A stretch of DNA of 64,000 nucleotides, from NCBI RefSeq assembly GCF_900091505.1, contig NZ_LT607409.1:2852001-2916000 (forward strand), in the 5' to 3' direction. Within the stretch, counting starts at the first letter, position 1; each line of letters opens with the position of its first letter. The notes under the pieces are model-generated. The model saw only the letters and a list, made by a program, of their open reading frames with translations, was not told the origin of the DNA and ran no database searches. Of this stretch, positions 25,665 to 35,050 are shown piece after piece. A program made the translations under genes and the position numbers. Origin of the DNA: Micromonospora chokoriensis. Lineage in GTDB: Bacteria; Actinomycetota; Actinomycetes; Mycobacteriales; Micromonosporaceae.

Positions 25665-25738
25665 GTCAATCATGGACTTGTGGTGCCTGGTTCGAGGCGT
25701 AATAACCGTTTCGTCCCCACCACAACTCCATGATCGAC
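25665..25738. repeat. Palindromic element family A, diverged copy A3
   Basis: 74 bp: the left arm GTCAATCATGGACTTGTGGTG differs from the family A arm at two positions, the right arm is identical, and the loop is 32 bp. It lies between convergent genes and is followed directly by a G-rich tract. Confidence 0.88.
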
Positions 25739-25792
25739 GGTGGGGTGGGGTGGGGTGGGGTGGGGGTTGGGTTGGGTGGGGTTGGGGGTGGT
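25739..25792. repeat. G-rich low-complexity tract (TGGGG repeats)
   Basis: Head-to-tail TGGGG/TTGGG units, a likely G-quadruplex former on the plus strand, between palindrome A3 and the aceE terminator. Confidence 0.8.
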
Positions 25793-25826
25793 GAGGGGCC
25801 CGGGTGCGGATGCGCCCGGGCCCCTC
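25793..25826 (-). terminator. aceE terminator hairpin
   Basis: GAGGGGCCCGGG and its exact complement CCCGGGCCCCTC form a perfect 12 bp stem with a 10-base loop about 15 bases past the aceE stop codon. A T-run is weak, as is usual in high-GC actinobacteria. Confidence 0.75.
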
Positions 25827-25841
25827 GTTGGTCGTGCTGGT

Positions 25842-28580
25842 TTAGCTGTCGCCGCCGGTCTCGCCGACTGGGGCGGCGTTGACGTCGTCGATCGCGTACT
25901 TCTTCGCGGCCTCGGCCGGCACGGTGGCCGCCACCGCGCCGCTGCGGGCGAGCTGCCGCAGCGTGGCCACCACGATCGACTCGGCGTCGACGTGGAAGTG
26001 CCGGCGCAGCGCGTGCCGCGTGTCCGACATGCCGAAGCCGTCGGTGCCGAGCGACGTGTAGTCACCGGGCACCCACCGGGCGATCAGGTCCGGCACGGCC
26101 CGCATCCAGTCGCTGACCGCAACCTTCGGGCCGTCCGCGTCGGCCAGCTTCTGCTGGATGTACGGGATCTTCGCCTCGGCGCCCGGGTTGAGGAGGTTGT
26201 ACTCCTCGGTCTCCACCGCGTCGCGACGCAGCTCGGTCCAGGAGGTCACCGACCACACGTCGGCGGCCACCCCCCAGTCCTGGGCGAGCAGCTGCTGGGC
26301 CTTGAGCGCCCACTGCATGCCGGTGCCGGAGGCGAGCACGTTGGCCTTCGGGCCGTCGACCTCAGGTGCCGGGGAGTAGCGGTAGATGCCCTTGAGCAGG
26401 CCCTCCACGTCCACCCCGGCCGGCTCGGCCGGCTGAAGAATCGGCTCGTTGTAGACCGTCAGGTAGTAGAAGACGTTCTCCTGCGCGTCCCCGTACATCC
26501 GGTGCAGACCCTGCTCCATGATGTGCGCGATCTCGAACGAGAACGCCGGGTCGTACGCGACCACCGCCGGGTTGGTGGCGGCGAGCAGCAGCGAGTGACC
26601 GTCCTCGTGCTGGAGGCCCTCACCGTTGAGCGTGGTGCGCCCCGCGGTCGCGCCGAGCAGGAAGCCCCGCGCCATCTGGTCGGCCGCCGCCCACAGCCCG
26701 TCGGCGGTCCGCTGGAACCCGAACATCGAGTAGAAGATGTACATCGGGATCATCGGCTCGTCGTGGGTGGCGTACGCCGAGCCGGCCGCCGTGAACGAGG
26801 CCACCGAACCGGCCTCGTTGATCCCCTCGTGCAGGATCTGACCGGTCGTCGACTCCTTGTACGACAGGAACAGCTCCCGGTCGACGGAGGTGTAGCGCTG
26901 GCCGTGCGGCGAGTAGATCTTCGCGGTGGGGAAGATCGAGTCGAGGCCGAAGGTACGGGCCTCGTCCGGGATGATCGGCACCCAGCGCTTGCCGAACTCC
27001 TTGTCCTTCATGATGTCCTTGAGCAGGCGGACGAAGGCCATCGTGGTGGCCACCTTCTGCTTGCCCGAGCCGCGCTTGACGTCGGCGAACCGCTCCGGAC
27101 CGGGGATGGTCAGCCGCTTGGTGCTGGTCCGCCGGGACGGCAGGTAACCGCCGAGCTGCTCGCGCCGCTCCTTCAGGTACTGGATCTCGTCGGACTTCTC
27201 ACCCGGGTTGTAGTACGGCGGCAGGTAGGGGTTGTCCTCCAGCGCCTTGTCCGGGATGTCCAGGTAGAGCCGGTCGCGGAAGGTCTTCAGGTCCTCCAGC
27301 GTCAGCTTCTTCATCTGGTGGGTCGCGTTGCGGCCCTCGAAGTGCGAGCCGAGCGTCCAGCCCTTGATCGTCTTCGCCAGGATGACAGTGGGCTGACCCG
27401 TGTGCTCGGTGGCCGCCTTGTAGGCCGCGTAGAGCTTGCGGTAGTCGTGCCCACCCCGCTTGAGGTTCCAGATCTCGTCGTCGCTGAGCGGGTCGACCAT
27501 CTTGCGGGTACGCGCGTCGCGCCCGAAGAAGTGCTCCCGCACGTACGCGCCCGACTCCGCCTTGTAGGTCTGGTAGTCGCCGTCGGTGGTGGTGTTCATG
27601 AGGTTGACCAGCGCGCCGTCGGTGTCCGCGGCGAGCAGCGGGTCCCACTCGCGGCCCCAGACGACCTTGATGACGTTCCAGCCGGCGCCCCGGAAGAACG
27701 CCTCCAGCTCCTGCATGACCTTGCCGTTGCCCCGGACCGGGCCGTCCAGCCGCTGGAGGTTGCAGTTGATCACGAAGGTGAGGTTGTCCAGCTCCTCGCG
27801 GGCGGCCACGCCGATCGCGCCGAGCGTCTCCGGCTCGTCCATCTCACCGTCGCCCAGGAACGCCCAGACGTGCTGCTGCGAGGTGTCCTTGATGCCGCGG
27901 TGCTGCAGGTACCGGTTGAACCGGGCCTGGTAGATCGCGTTCAGACCGCCGAGACCCATCGAGACGGTGGGGAACTCCCAGAAGTCCGGCATCAGCCGCG
28001 GGTGCGGGTACGACGGCAGGCCACCGCCGGGGTGCGACAACTCCTGGCGGAACCCGTCGAGCTGGTGCTCGCTGAGCCGCCCCTCCAGGAACGCCCGCGC
28101 GTACATGCCGGGGGAGGCGTGACCCTGGTAGAAGATGTGGTCGCCGCCGCCCGGGTGGTTCTTGCCCCGGAAGAAGTGGTTGAAGCCCACCTCGTAGAGC
28201 GACGCCGAGCTGGCGAAGGTCGAGATGTGCCCGCCGACGCCGATCTCCGGGCGCTGTGCCCGGTGCACCAGCATGGCGGCGTTCCACCGGACGTACGCCC
28301 GGATCCGCCGCTCGACGTGCTCGTCGCCCGGGAACCACGGTTCGCGTTCGGACGGGATCGTGTTGATGTAGTCGGTGGTGGTCAGGGGCGGAACCCCGAC
28401 CTGGCGCTCACGGGCCCGCTCCAGCAGGCGCAGCATCACGTAGCGGGCGCGTTTGGCGCCGCGCTCGTCGATGACACCGTCAAGCGACTCGACCCATTCG
28501 CTTGTCTCTTCAGGGTCGATGTCCGGAAGCTGGCTCGGTAGGCCGTCGCTGATCACCGGGCGCTTGCGTTCCGTAGCCAC
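25842..28580 (-). CDS. aceE: Pyruvate dehydrogenase E1 component (homodimeric type)
   Basis: A 912-residue thiamine-diphosphate enzyme that decarboxylates pyruvate and passes the acetyl group to the E2 lipoyl domain. The N-terminal domain has [23 protein letters not shown] near residue 120 and the ThDP motif GDGEMDEPE...NCNLQRLDG near residue 245-285; the second domain has [16 protein letters not shown], and a C-terminal domain from about 700 includes [16 protein letters not shown]. Length matches the family. GTG start at 28578-28580. It is transcribed alone leftward; E2/E3 genes are not in the window. A short inverted repeat GGCACCT...AGGTGCC lies about 60 bp upstream. Confidence 0.97.
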   Translation of the reverse strand: MATERKRPVISDGLPSQLPDIDPEETSEWVESLDGVIDERGAKRARYVMLRLLERARERQVGVPPLTTTDYINTIPSEREPWFPGDEHVERRIRAYVRWNAAMLVHRAQRPEIGVGGHISTFASSASLYEVGFNHFFRGKNHPGGGDHIFYQGHASPGMYARAFLEGRLSEHQLDGFRQELSHPGGGLPSYPHPRLMPDFWEFPTVSMGLGGLNAIYQARFNRYLQHRGIKDTSQQHVWAFLGDGEMDEPETLGAIGVAAREELDNLTFVINCNLQRLDGPVRGNGKVMQELEAFFRGAGWNVIKVVWGREWDPLLAADTDGALVNLMNTTTDGDYQTYKAESGAYVREHFFGRDARTRKMVDPLSDDEIWNLKRGGHDYRKLYAAYKAATEHTGQPTVILAKTIKGWTLGSHFEGRNATHQMKKLTLEDLKTFRDRLYLDIPDKALEDNPYLPPYYNPGEKSDEIQYLKERREQLGGYLPSRRTSTKRLTIPGPERFADVKRGSGKQKVATTMAFVRLLKDIMKDKEFGKRWVPIIPDEARTFGLDSIFPTAKIYSPHGQRYTSVDRELFLSYKESTTGQILHEGINEAGSVASFTAAGSAYATHDEPMIPMYIFYSMFGFQRTADGLWAAADQMARGFLLGATAGRTTLNGEGLQHEDGHSLLLAATNPAVVAYDPAFSFEIAHIMEQGLHRMYGDAQENVFYYLTVYNEPILQPAEPAGVDVEGLLKGIYRYSPAPEVDGPKANVLASGTGMQWALKAQQLLAQDWGVAADVWSVTSWTELRRDAVETEEYNLLNPGAEAKIPYIQQKLADADGPKVAVSDWMRAVPDLIARWVPGDYTSLGTDGFGMSDTRHALRRHFHVDAESIVVATLRQLARSGAVAATVPAEAAKKYAIDDVNAAPVGETGGDS

Positions 28581-28755
28581 AGGCGTTCCCTCGGTTGTGT
28601 GTGGGATAGGTCTCTAGCGCCATCCTGCCCTCTGGTGGCACCTGTCGTCACGCCTAGGTGCCCCCGACGCGATGCTGAACACAGGTACTCATCGGTAACT
28701 TAGCGCTACGACCGCCCAAACCGCCCGCTTGCCCGGGCTCGCTACCGTGCCGGAC

Positions 28756-29148
28756 ATGAACGGGTGGCGGGTGGCAACCGGCGGCATGATCCTTTCAGGT
28801 GGCGCGCTCGGAGCGCTTCTCTCCGCGCCCGTGCTCCTGGCCGGCGACGGCGCCGCGTTGCCGATCACGATCCTCGGCGTCGGAGCGATGGCGTTCGGCG
28901 CGGTCCAGGTCCGCGGCGGGCTGCGCGCACCCGCGCCGCGCCCCGCGCCTCGTCGGGTGCCCGGTCCGCGCCGGCGGTACGCCGACACCAGCACCCCCGC
29001 GACGTACTACGGCGACTCGGGCGGCTCGGACTGGTCCCGCGGCGGCGACGGCGACTCCGGCGGCGGCGGTTACTCCGGCGGTGACTTCGGGGGTGGTGGT
29101 TCCTCCGGCGGCGGTGGGGACTCCGGGGGCGGTGGCGGCGGTTCCTGA
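28756..29148 (+). CDS. Small membrane protein with glycine-rich C-terminus
   Basis: A 130-residue protein. Two hydrophobic helices (about 8-28 and 35-52) are followed by an Arg/Pro-rich segment and a C-terminal tail of Gly-Gly-Ser/Asp repeats (SGGGGYSGGDFGGGGSSGGG), probably disordered. The layout resembles small TPM- or Gly-rich-tail membrane proteins of actinobacteria. Function unknown. It is divergent from aceE, and the next gene begins 26 bp downstream. Confidence 0.72.
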   Translation: MNGWRVATGGMILSGGALGALLSAPVLLAGDGAALPITILGVGAMAFGAVQVRGGLRAPAPRPAPRRVPGPRRRYADTSTPATYYGDSGGSDWSRGGDGDSGGGGYSGGDFGGGGSSGGGGDSGGGGGGS

Positions 29149-29174
29149 CCTCCCGTTGCGGCAGAATGCGACGT

Positions 29175-29579
29175 ATGCGCACTGACGTGATCACTGTCCA
29201 GACCGGGTCCCGCCCGGCCGTCCGCGACATCACCGCGGAGGCCCAGCAGTTCGTCTCCGGTGCGGGCGACGGACTCCTGCACGTCTTCGTGCCGCACGCC
29301 ACCGCCGGCCTGGCGATCATCGAGACCGGTTCGGGATCCGACGACGACCTGCTCAGCGCGTTGGACGACCTGCTACCGACCCAGGACCGGTGGCGGCACC
29401 GGCACGGCTCGCCCGGCCACGGCCGCGACCACGTACTACCGGCGTTCGTCCCGCCGTACGCCACGCTGCCGGTGCTGGCCGGCCGTCTGTCGCTCGGCAC
29501 CTGGCAGTCGATCTGCCTCGTCGACACCAACGGCGACAACCCGACCCGACAGGTCCGCTTCTCCTTCCTCCCGGGCTGA
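29175..29579 (+). CDS. YjbQ family protein (UPF0047, secondary thiamine-phosphate synthase)
   Basis: A 134-residue member of the YjbQ/UPF0047 family, related proteins of which have weak thiamine-phosphate synthase activity; the main role is unsettled. The conserved features are HVFVPHATAGLAIIE near residue 35-50 and RWRHRHGSPGHGRDHVLPAF near residue 75-95, with His residues likely to bind a metal, and LSLGTWQSICLVD toward the end. ATG 29175 start. It follows the Gly-rich protein closely and is probably co-transcribed with it; palindrome B1 follows. Confidence 0.9.
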   Translation: MRTDVITVQTGSRPAVRDITAEAQQFVSGAGDGLLHVFVPHATAGLAIIETGSGSDDDLLSALDDLLPTQDRWRHRHGSPGHGRDHVLPAFVPPYATLPVLAGRLSLGTWQSICLVDTNGDNPTRQVRFSFLPG

Positions 29580-29616
29580 CCGCCCCCCGCGCCCGCCTCA
29601 CCCCACCCCCCGGCCT

Positions 29617-29695
29617 CAAGATCCGCGCAACATCCCCGACAGTGCTGCCTCGACGCGAGCTGAGGCAGCACTGTCCCCGATGATGCGCGGGTCTT
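29617..29695. repeat. Palindromic element family B, copy B1
   Basis: 79 bp from CAAGATCC to GGTCTTG with arms of about 35 bp pairing at roughly 31 positions; the centre reads GCTGCCTCGACGCGAGCTGAGGCA. The copy at 63885-63966 shares the ends and the central ACGCG.GCTGA but differs in the arms. Confidence 0.85.
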
Positions 29696-29784
29696 GACGG
29701 GCGTGGATCGTGACCAGCGCGGGTTTCGAACGGGGCGAGCGAACGTTGAGCCGACCGGGCGGACCCGGTGCGTACGATGTGGCG

Positions 29785-30264
29785 GTGCCGCAGGAGGTGG
29801 GTTCCGTAGCAGGTGGACCGGTGGATCGGGCTGGTCTCGCCGCCGATGTGCTGCGCCGGATGGCCCACGTCAGCGATGCCGTGCGACACCGGCAGGGTGC
29901 CGCATTCGCCGAGTTGGGGCTCACCCCGGCGGCGGCGCGGGCGTTGCACCAACTGGACCCGGACCGCCCGCTGCCGGCTCGTGATCTCGCCGGCCAACTG
30001 GGCTGCGACCGGTCGAACGTGACGGTGCTCGTCGACAAGCTGGAACAGGCCGGGTTGGTGGAACGACGCACCGACCCGGCGGACCGCCGGCAGAAGACGT
30101 TGGTGGTGACCGAGAAGGGCCGCGTCGAGCGCGACCGGGTGACCATGGTGATGTCCGACTCCCGACTCCTGTCCGGGCTGACCGACGAAGAGCTGCGCAC
30201 CCTTCGTGACCTGGTCTGGAAGGCGTCAGACGACGGTTGTTCGGAGCCCTGCGGTCCGGAGTGA
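29785..30264 (+). CDS. MarR-family transcriptional regulator
   Basis: A 159-residue winged helix-turn-helix regulator. The DNA-binding core is at about 60-115: [33 protein letters not shown] followed by the wing [20 protein letters not shown] 29785 is chosen because TACGAT lies six bases before it, the spacing seen in leaderless actinobacterial genes; GTG 29779, 29797 and 29821 are also in frame. MarR proteins usually control adjacent efflux or detoxification genes; here the next gene is the fused 2-oxoacid dehydrogenase E1 63 bp downstream on the same strand, which may be the target. Confidence 0.88.
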   Translation: MPQEVGSVAGGPVDRAGLAADVLRRMAHVSDAVRHRQGAAFAELGLTPAAARALHQLDPDRPLPARDLAGQLGCDRSNVTVLVDKLEQAGLVERRTDPADRRQKTLVVTEKGRVERDRVTMVMSDSRLLSGLTDEELRTLRDLVWKASDDGCSEPCGPE

Positions 30265-30327
30265 GTCGGCCCGGGACGGCCGTGTCCCACTGGGCGAGGC
30301 GGCCTTCCGTCGGTAATGCTGTGCGAC

Positions 30328-32970
30328 GTGACCACCCCGCAAGACCTCGACGACCGGTTCCGGGAGACGCTGGCGGCGCTGCCCGCCGCGGAGCGTCGGC
30401 GCGACCCCGCTGACCCGATCACCGACGATGCCCCGTTGACCGGCGCGCAGGTGCTCGATCTGTTCGACGCGCAGGTGACCAGCCGGCAGCTCGACCTGGC
30501 CGGGCGCTGGCTGCGCAGCTTCGGGGAGGGTTTCTACACCATCGGCTCCGCCGGGCACGAGGGCAACGCCGCGGTCGCCGCCGCGCTGCGCCCCACGGAT
30601 CCGGCGTTGCTGCACTACCGCTCCGGTGCCTTCTACTGCCTCCGCGCCGCCCAGGCCGCCGCCGCGCTGCCGCCGTCGGGCGAGCCGAACTCCGCCGCCG
30701 TGCTGCCGCCGTCGGGCGAGCCGAACTCCGCCGCCGCGCTGCCGCCGTCGGGCGAGCCGAACTCCGCCGCCGCGCTGCCGCCGTCGGGCGAGCCGAACTC
30801 CGCCGCCGCGCTGCCGCCGTCGGGCGAGCCGGACTCCGGCGCCGATCCAGAGCCGACCGGCGACCCGGGGTCGGATGCCGATCCAACGGCGGGCAGCGAC
30901 CGGCGGGCCGGCGGCGATCCCGCGTCGACCGACGCCGACTCGACCGCCGATCCTGATCCGTTGCGGCCCGAACCCGCACCGGCAGGCGGGTTCGGCGCGT
31001 ACGCGGATGCGGCCCGGGACGTGCTGCGCGGGATGGTCGCCTCCAGCGAGGAGCCGATCGCCGGTGGCCGGCACAAGGTGTTCGGCCGGGCCGACCTGGC
31101 TGTTGTGCCGACGACCTCCACCATCGCCTCGCATCTGCCGCGCGCGGTCGGGATGGGGCTGGCCGTGGAACGGCTGCGCCGGCTGGACAGCGCCGGGCGG
31201 CGTACCGGAGCCGGGGTGCGGGTCGGCAGCGACACGGGCGCGACACACCTCCCGTGGCCGCCGGACGCGATAGTCGTCTGCTCGTTCGGCGACGCCTCCA
31301 TCAACCACGCCAGCGCCACCGCCGCCTTCAACACCGCCGGGTGGTACGACCACGCCGGCCTGCGTATCCCGGTGCTCTTCGTCTGCGAGGACAACGGGCT
31401 GGGCATCAGCGTCCGGTCACCGGAGGGCTGGGTCGAGGCCACCCTGCGGGCCAAGCCGGGCATCCGCTACGTCAGCGCGGACGGGGCCGACCCCGTGCGG
31501 GCGTACGCGGTGGCGGCGGAGGCCGCCGCCTGGGTGCGCCGCACCCGGCGTCCGGCGGTGCTGCACCTGCGCACCGTCCGGCTGATGGGGCACGCCGGGG
31601 CGGACGCGGAGTCGGCGTACCGCAGCCCGGCCGAGCTGGCCGAGGACCTGGACCGCGATCCGGTGGCCGCCACCGCGCGCCTGCTCGTCGACGCGGGGGT
31701 GGCGACCGGCGAGGAGCTGCTGGCCCGGTACGACGAGACCGGCTGGCAGGTACGCCGGCTGGCCGAGGAGGTGCTGGGCGAGCCGAAGCTGGCGTCGGCG
31801 GCCGACGTGGTGTCGGCGCTGGCGCCCCGCCGCCCGGTGCGGGTGGCGCGCGCGGTGGCCGACGCCGCGGCGCGGGCCAGCGGCCCGGGCGCGGGCGCCC
31901 GGGCGGAGGCGTTCGGCGGCAAGCCGCCGGAGCTGACCGGCCCGCTGACCCTGGCGCAGAGCATCAACGCGGCGCTCGCCGACGGGATGCTCGACCATCC
32001 GCAGATGGCGGTGTTCGGTGAGGACGTGGCCGCCAAGGGTGGCGTGTACGGGGTGACGAAGGGACTGCGGGACCGTTTCGGGCCGGCCCGGGTGTTCGAC
32101 ACCCTGCTCGACGAGACGTCGGTGCTGGGGTTGGGGCTGGGCGCGGGGCTGGCCGGGATGCTGCCGGTGCCGGAGATCCAATACCTGGCGTACCTGCACA
32201 ACGCCGAGGACCAGCTGCGCGGTGAGGCGGCCACCATGCGGTTCTTCTCGCAGGGGGCGTTCCGTAACCCGATGGTCGTCCGGGTGGCCGGGTTGGCGTA
32301 CCAGGAGGGGTTCGGCGGGCACTTCCACAACGACAACTCGGTGGCCGTACTCCGGGATGTGCCGGGTCTGGTGGTCGCGGTGCCGGCGCGGCCGGACGAC
32401 GCCGCGCCCATGCTGCGGACCTGCCTGGCCAGCGCGGCGGTGGACGGCAGCGTGTGCGTGTTCCTGGAGCCGATCGCGCTCTACCACACCCGTGACCTGT
32501 ACGCCGACGGCGACGGGGAGTGGCTGGCCGGCTATCCGGAGCCGGGGGCGTGGGTCGCCGGGCACGTGCCGATCGGCCGGGCCCGGGCCTACCGGGTCGG
32601 CTCGGCGGACGACCTGACCATCATCACCTTCGGTAACGGCGTGCGGATGTCGCTGCAGGCCGCTGCCGTCCTCGCCGAGGAGGGGGTCGGCACCCGGGTC
32701 GTGGACCTGCGCTGGCTGGCCCCGCTGCCGGTGGCCGACATCATCCGCGAGTCCTCGGCGACGGGCCGGGTGCTGGTGGTGGACGAGACCCGCCGGTCCG
32801 GCGGGGTCGGCGAGGGAGTGATCGCCGCGCTGGTCGACGCCGGATATGTCGGCGCAGCGCGTCGAGTAGCCGGAGTTGACTCGTTTGTACCATTGGGTCC
32901 GGCAGCGCGTCACGTTCTGGTCTCCACGGACGCCATTACCGACGGTGCCCGTACGCTGCTGGCACGGTAA
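30328..32970 (+). CDS. 2-oxoacid dehydrogenase E1, fused alpha and beta subunits, with internal repeat insertion
   Basis: An 880-residue ThDP enzyme joining E1-alpha (residues 1 to about 515) and E1-beta (about 545-880), as in branched-chain or unspecified 2-oxoacid dehydrogenases. The ThDP site is [20 protein letters not shown] with [16 protein letters not shown] text near residue 310-355; E1-beta shows [34 protein letters not shown] and [10 protein letters not shown]. Between FYCLRAAQ and DVLRGMVAS lie about 115 extra residues: five 12-residue repeats ([12 protein letters not shown]) and a Ser/Asp/Pro-rich stretch, absent from ordinary homologues. The start is uncertain: GTG 30328 or ATG 30316. 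Substrate and E2 partner are unknown. Confidence 0.92.
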   Translation: MTTPQDLDDRFRETLAALPAAERRRDPADPITDDAPLTGAQVLDLFDAQVTSRQLDLAGRWLRSFGEGFYTIGSAGHEGNAAVAAALRPTDPALLHYRSGAFYCLRAAQAAAALPPSGEPNSAAVLPPSGEPNSAAALPPSGEPNSAAALPPSGEPNSAAALPPSGEPDSGADPEPTGDPGSDADPTAGSDRRAGGDPASTDADSTADPDPLRPEPAPAGGFGAYADAARDVLRGMVASSEEPIAGGRHKVFGRADLAVVPTTSTIASHLPRAVGMGLAVERLRRLDSAGRRTGAGVRVGSDTGATHLPWPPDAIVVCSFGDASINHASATAAFNTAGWYDHAGLRIPVLFVCEDNGLGISVRSPEGWVEATLRAKPGIRYVSADGADPVRAYAVAAEAAAWVRRTRRPAVLHLRTVRLMGHAGADAESAYRSPAELAEDLDRDPVAATARLLVDAGVATGEELLARYDETGWQVRRLAEEVLGEPKLASAADVVSALAPRRPVRVARAVADAAARASGPGAGARAEAFGGKPPELTGPLTLAQSINAALADGMLDHPQMAVFGEDVAAKGGVYGVTKGLRDRFGPARVFDTLLDETSVLGLGLGAGLAGMLPVPEIQYLAYLHNAEDQLRGEAATMRFFSQGAFRNPMVVRVAGLAYQEGFGGHFHNDNSVAVLRDVPGLVVAVPARPDDAAPMLRTCLASAAVDGSVCVFLEPIALYHTRDLYADGDGEWLAGYPEPGAWVAGHVPIGRARAYRVGSADDLTIITFGNGVRMSLQAAAVLAEEGVGTRVVDLRWLAPLPVADIIRESSATGRVLVVDETRRSGGVGEGVIAALVDAGYVGAARRVAGVDSFVPLGPAARHVLVSTDAITDGARTLLAR
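30661..30840 (+). repeat. Coding minisatellite, five 36 bp units inside the E1 gene
   Basis: Five nearly identical 36 bp units (start GCCGCGCTGCCGCCG, end CCGAACTCCGCC) give the peptide [12 protein letters not shown] five times, at residues 112-171 of the fused E1. Unit two has one base change and unit five two, so the expansion is recent. Multiples of three keep the frame. Confidence 0.95.
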
Positions 32971-33082
32971 ATTCCGTTCCACCCGGTGCGCCACTTGCGC
33001 GGGGAGGCACAACTGTGTGGACTTTGCCTGACGGCGTCGCACCGACGCCGCGAGCAGGGACGAGATGAGGAGGCACGCGACA

Positions 33083-33520
33083 GTGAGCGCGACCGCTGGT
33101 CAGGCCGCCGACGGGGTACGCAGCCTGGCGGACCGGTTCGGGATCGAACCGGGGATGGTCGTCATGGAGATGGGGTACGACGACGACGTCGACCAGGATC
33201 TCCGGGACGCCCTGACCGACCGCTGTGGAGATCTGGTCGACGAGGACACCGACGAGGTGGTCGACGCGGTGCTGGTCTGGTACCGGGACGGCGACGGTGA
33301 CCTCTTCGAGCTTCTCGTCGACGCCCTCGGCCCGCTGGCCGACAACGGCGTCGTGTGGCTGCTCACCCCGAAGGCGGGGCGTGACGGGCACGTCGAGCCG
33401 AGCGAGGTCGCGGAGTCCGCGCCCACCGCAGGCCTCCAGCAGACCTCGACCGTCAACGCCGGTCGGGACTGGAGCGGAGCCCGCCTGGTGCTGCGCCGAG
33501 GGGCCAAGGCCAAGAAGTAG
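33083..33520 (+). CDS. DUF3052 family protein
   Basis: A 145-residue acidic protein of the actinobacterial DUF3052 family. Conserved blocks are ADRFGIEPGMVVMEMGYDDDVDQDLRD, VVDAVLVWYRDGDGDLFELLVDALGPLADNGVVWLLTPK and the closing GLQQTSTVNAGRDWSGARLVLR. Function is unknown; it is typically found near aceE and a peroxiredoxin gene, as here. GTG 33083 is chosen over an upstream ATG because AGGAGG lies ten bases before it. Confidence 0.93.
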   Translation: MSATAGQAADGVRSLADRFGIEPGMVVMEMGYDDDVDQDLRDALTDRCGDLVDEDTDEVVDAVLVWYRDGDGDLFELLVDALGPLADNGVVWLLTPKAGRDGHVEPSEVAESAPTAGLQQTSTVNAGRDWSGARLVLRRGAKAKK

Positions 33521-33605
33521 CCCACGCCGCTTCGCGCGCCCGGCGGTCCGCACCGCCGGGCGGCAGGCTGGTGCCGTCTCCCTGACCGAGCTGAGGAGGG
33601 TTCGC

Positions 33606-34070
33606 ATGCCCGTCGAGGTTGGCGCCGAGGCGCCCGACTTCGTGCTGAAGGACCAGAACAACCAGGAGGTCCGGCTCTCCGACTTCCGGGGCAGGCGGGC
33701 GGTCCTGCTGGTCTTCTACCCGCTCGCGTTCACCGGCACCTGCCAGGGCGAGCTGCGGGAGGTGCAGGACAACCTCGACGAGTACGCGAACGACGACGTC
33801 CAGGTGCTGACCGTCAGCGTCGACTCGGTCTACAGCCACAAGGTCTGGGCCGACCGCGAGGGCTACCGGTTCCCCATGCTGGCCGACTTCTGGCCGCACG
33901 GCGGCGTCGCCCAGGCGTACGGGGTCTTCAACGACACCGCCGGCTTCGCCAACCGGGGCACCTTCGTCATCGACCAGGCCGGCGTGGTCCGCTTCGCCGA
34001 GATGAACGGCCCGGGCGAGGCCCGCGACCAACTGGCCTGGCGCAAGGCCATCGCCGAAGCGACAGCCTGA
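33606..34070 (+). CDS. Peroxiredoxin, AhpE-like 1-Cys type
   Basis: A 154-residue thiol peroxidase reducing peroxides and peroxynitrite. The peroxidatic Cys is in the conserved YPLAFTGTCQGEL near residue 45 (Thr three residues before it), and an Arg of the active site is in GFANRGTFVID near residue 117. No second resolving Cys is evident, as in AhpE. GGAGGG precedes the ATG by several bases. It lies 85 bp after the DUF3052 gene, in the same direction and probably in one transcript, before tRNA-Val. Confidence 0.94.
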   Translation: MPVEVGAEAPDFVLKDQNNQEVRLSDFRGRRAVLLVFYPLAFTGTCQGELREVQDNLDEYANDDVQVLTVSVDSVYSHKVWADREGYRFPMLADFWPHGGVAQAYGVFNDTAGFANRGTFVIDQAGVVRFAEMNGPGEARDQLAWRKAIAEATA

Positions 34071-34148
34071 CCCGGGGTACGCCGTGCGCCCGGGTCGGCA
34101 GCGGGCAGGGTAAGCTTGCCAGCCACCGGCCCGCCGCACGGGCGATCC

Positions 34149-34220
34149 GGGCGCGTAGCTCAGTGGGAGAGCACTCGCCTTACAAGCGAGGGGTCGCAGG
34201 TTCGAAACCTGCCGCGCCCA
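34149..34220 (+). tRNA. tRNA-Val, anticodon TAC
   Basis: All four arms fold: acceptor GGGCGCG/CGCGCCC, D arm GCTC/GAGC, anticodon stem CTCGC/GCGAG with loop CTTACAA (anticodon TAC, Val) and T arm GCAGG/CCTGC around TTCGAAA. Discriminator A at 34220; CCA is not encoded. It reads GTA and related Val codons, rare in this high-GC genome. Confidence 0.96.
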
Positions 34221-34256
34221 CCCTTCATCACCAGCGCGAATCCGCCCCGAGGAAGA

Positions 34257-34835
34257 TCATTTCCGGGGTCGGATGACGTGGCCGCGAAAGCGCAGGTACC
34301 GGGGCGCGCCGAGGAGCGCCCGGGTCAGGAACATCACGACCCCGGCGGCGCCGAAGGCCAGTGCCAGCCAACCCAGACAGACGATGAGTCCCAAGCCGAC
34401 ATGGAGAAGCCACCCGATCGGTTTGCCGTACGAGCAGTCGGTGACATCTCCGTTGGTGCGGCACGTTTCACGCAGTTCGACCGAGGACCCCTGATCTTCC
34501 GGCACGATGCCCGACGAATGCACCCGGACCTTGCGGGCGGTGCCGTCGGATGCAATCACCGCTGCATCGCATTCCCACCAGTAACCGAAGCCCCGCCGGC
34601 TGATCGGGCCAATCTGCTGGCAGGCGCCCGCCACCACCCGTGCCGGTTGCCCGTAGTGCACACCCCCGAATTGGTTGACGACCGTCATGGCACCCAGGAA
34701 GACCAGCACGCTGGCCAGGGCCAACAAGGCGGCAAGACAGGCGGATCGCAGACGGTACGTGGTCGGCCCCAGCGACTGCCAGAGCCGCATCTCCCGGCCG
34801 TAGAGGTCGGGGCCTGCGAGGTCGGAACCGACCAT
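34257..34835 (-). CDS. Small membrane protein of unknown function
   Basis: A 192-residue protein with one helix near residue 35-57 (LAALLALASVLVFLGAMTVV) and a second pair near 145-175, enclosing a region with paired Cys (GACQQIG, WWECDAAV, RETCRTNGDVTDCSYGKP) likely to form disulfides outside the membrane. The Cys spacing resembles Micromonospora DUF6346-type proteins, an uncertain match. ATG 34833-34835 is chosen; earlier GTG codons are possible. Convergent with the tRNA gene. Confidence 0.7.
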   Translation of the reverse strand: MVGSDLAGPDLYGREMRLWQSLGPTTYRLRSACLAALLALASVLVFLGAMTVVNQFGGVHYGQPARVVAGACQQIGPISRRGFGYWWECDAAVIASDGTARKVRVHSSGIVPEDQGSSVELRETCRTNGDVTDCSYGKPIGWLLHVGLGLIVCLGWLALAFGAAGVVMFLTRALLGAPRYLRFRGHVIRPRK

Positions 34836-35050
34836 CGTGCGGATCACCACGGGGTGTCGCCGAGACGTCGGCCGGGCAGGAAGCCTGGGGCACACATGGG
34901 GTGGTCTTCGCTCTCTCGGTCGGGGTGCGTTTCGTCAGTGGCGTGGCGGGGCCACCAGGGTACGACTCCGCCGAAAGGGACGGGCGCATTGATCACACCG
35001 ACCGGTGCCGCAGACAGCAGCATCAGGGTGCGGCGCGCCATGATGGGCGG

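Noticed and set aside
25740..28541. Long open frame opposite aceE
   Set aside because: It mirrors the aceE codons; Val/Arg/Leu-rich composition and absence of a known fold mark it as an antisense shadow.
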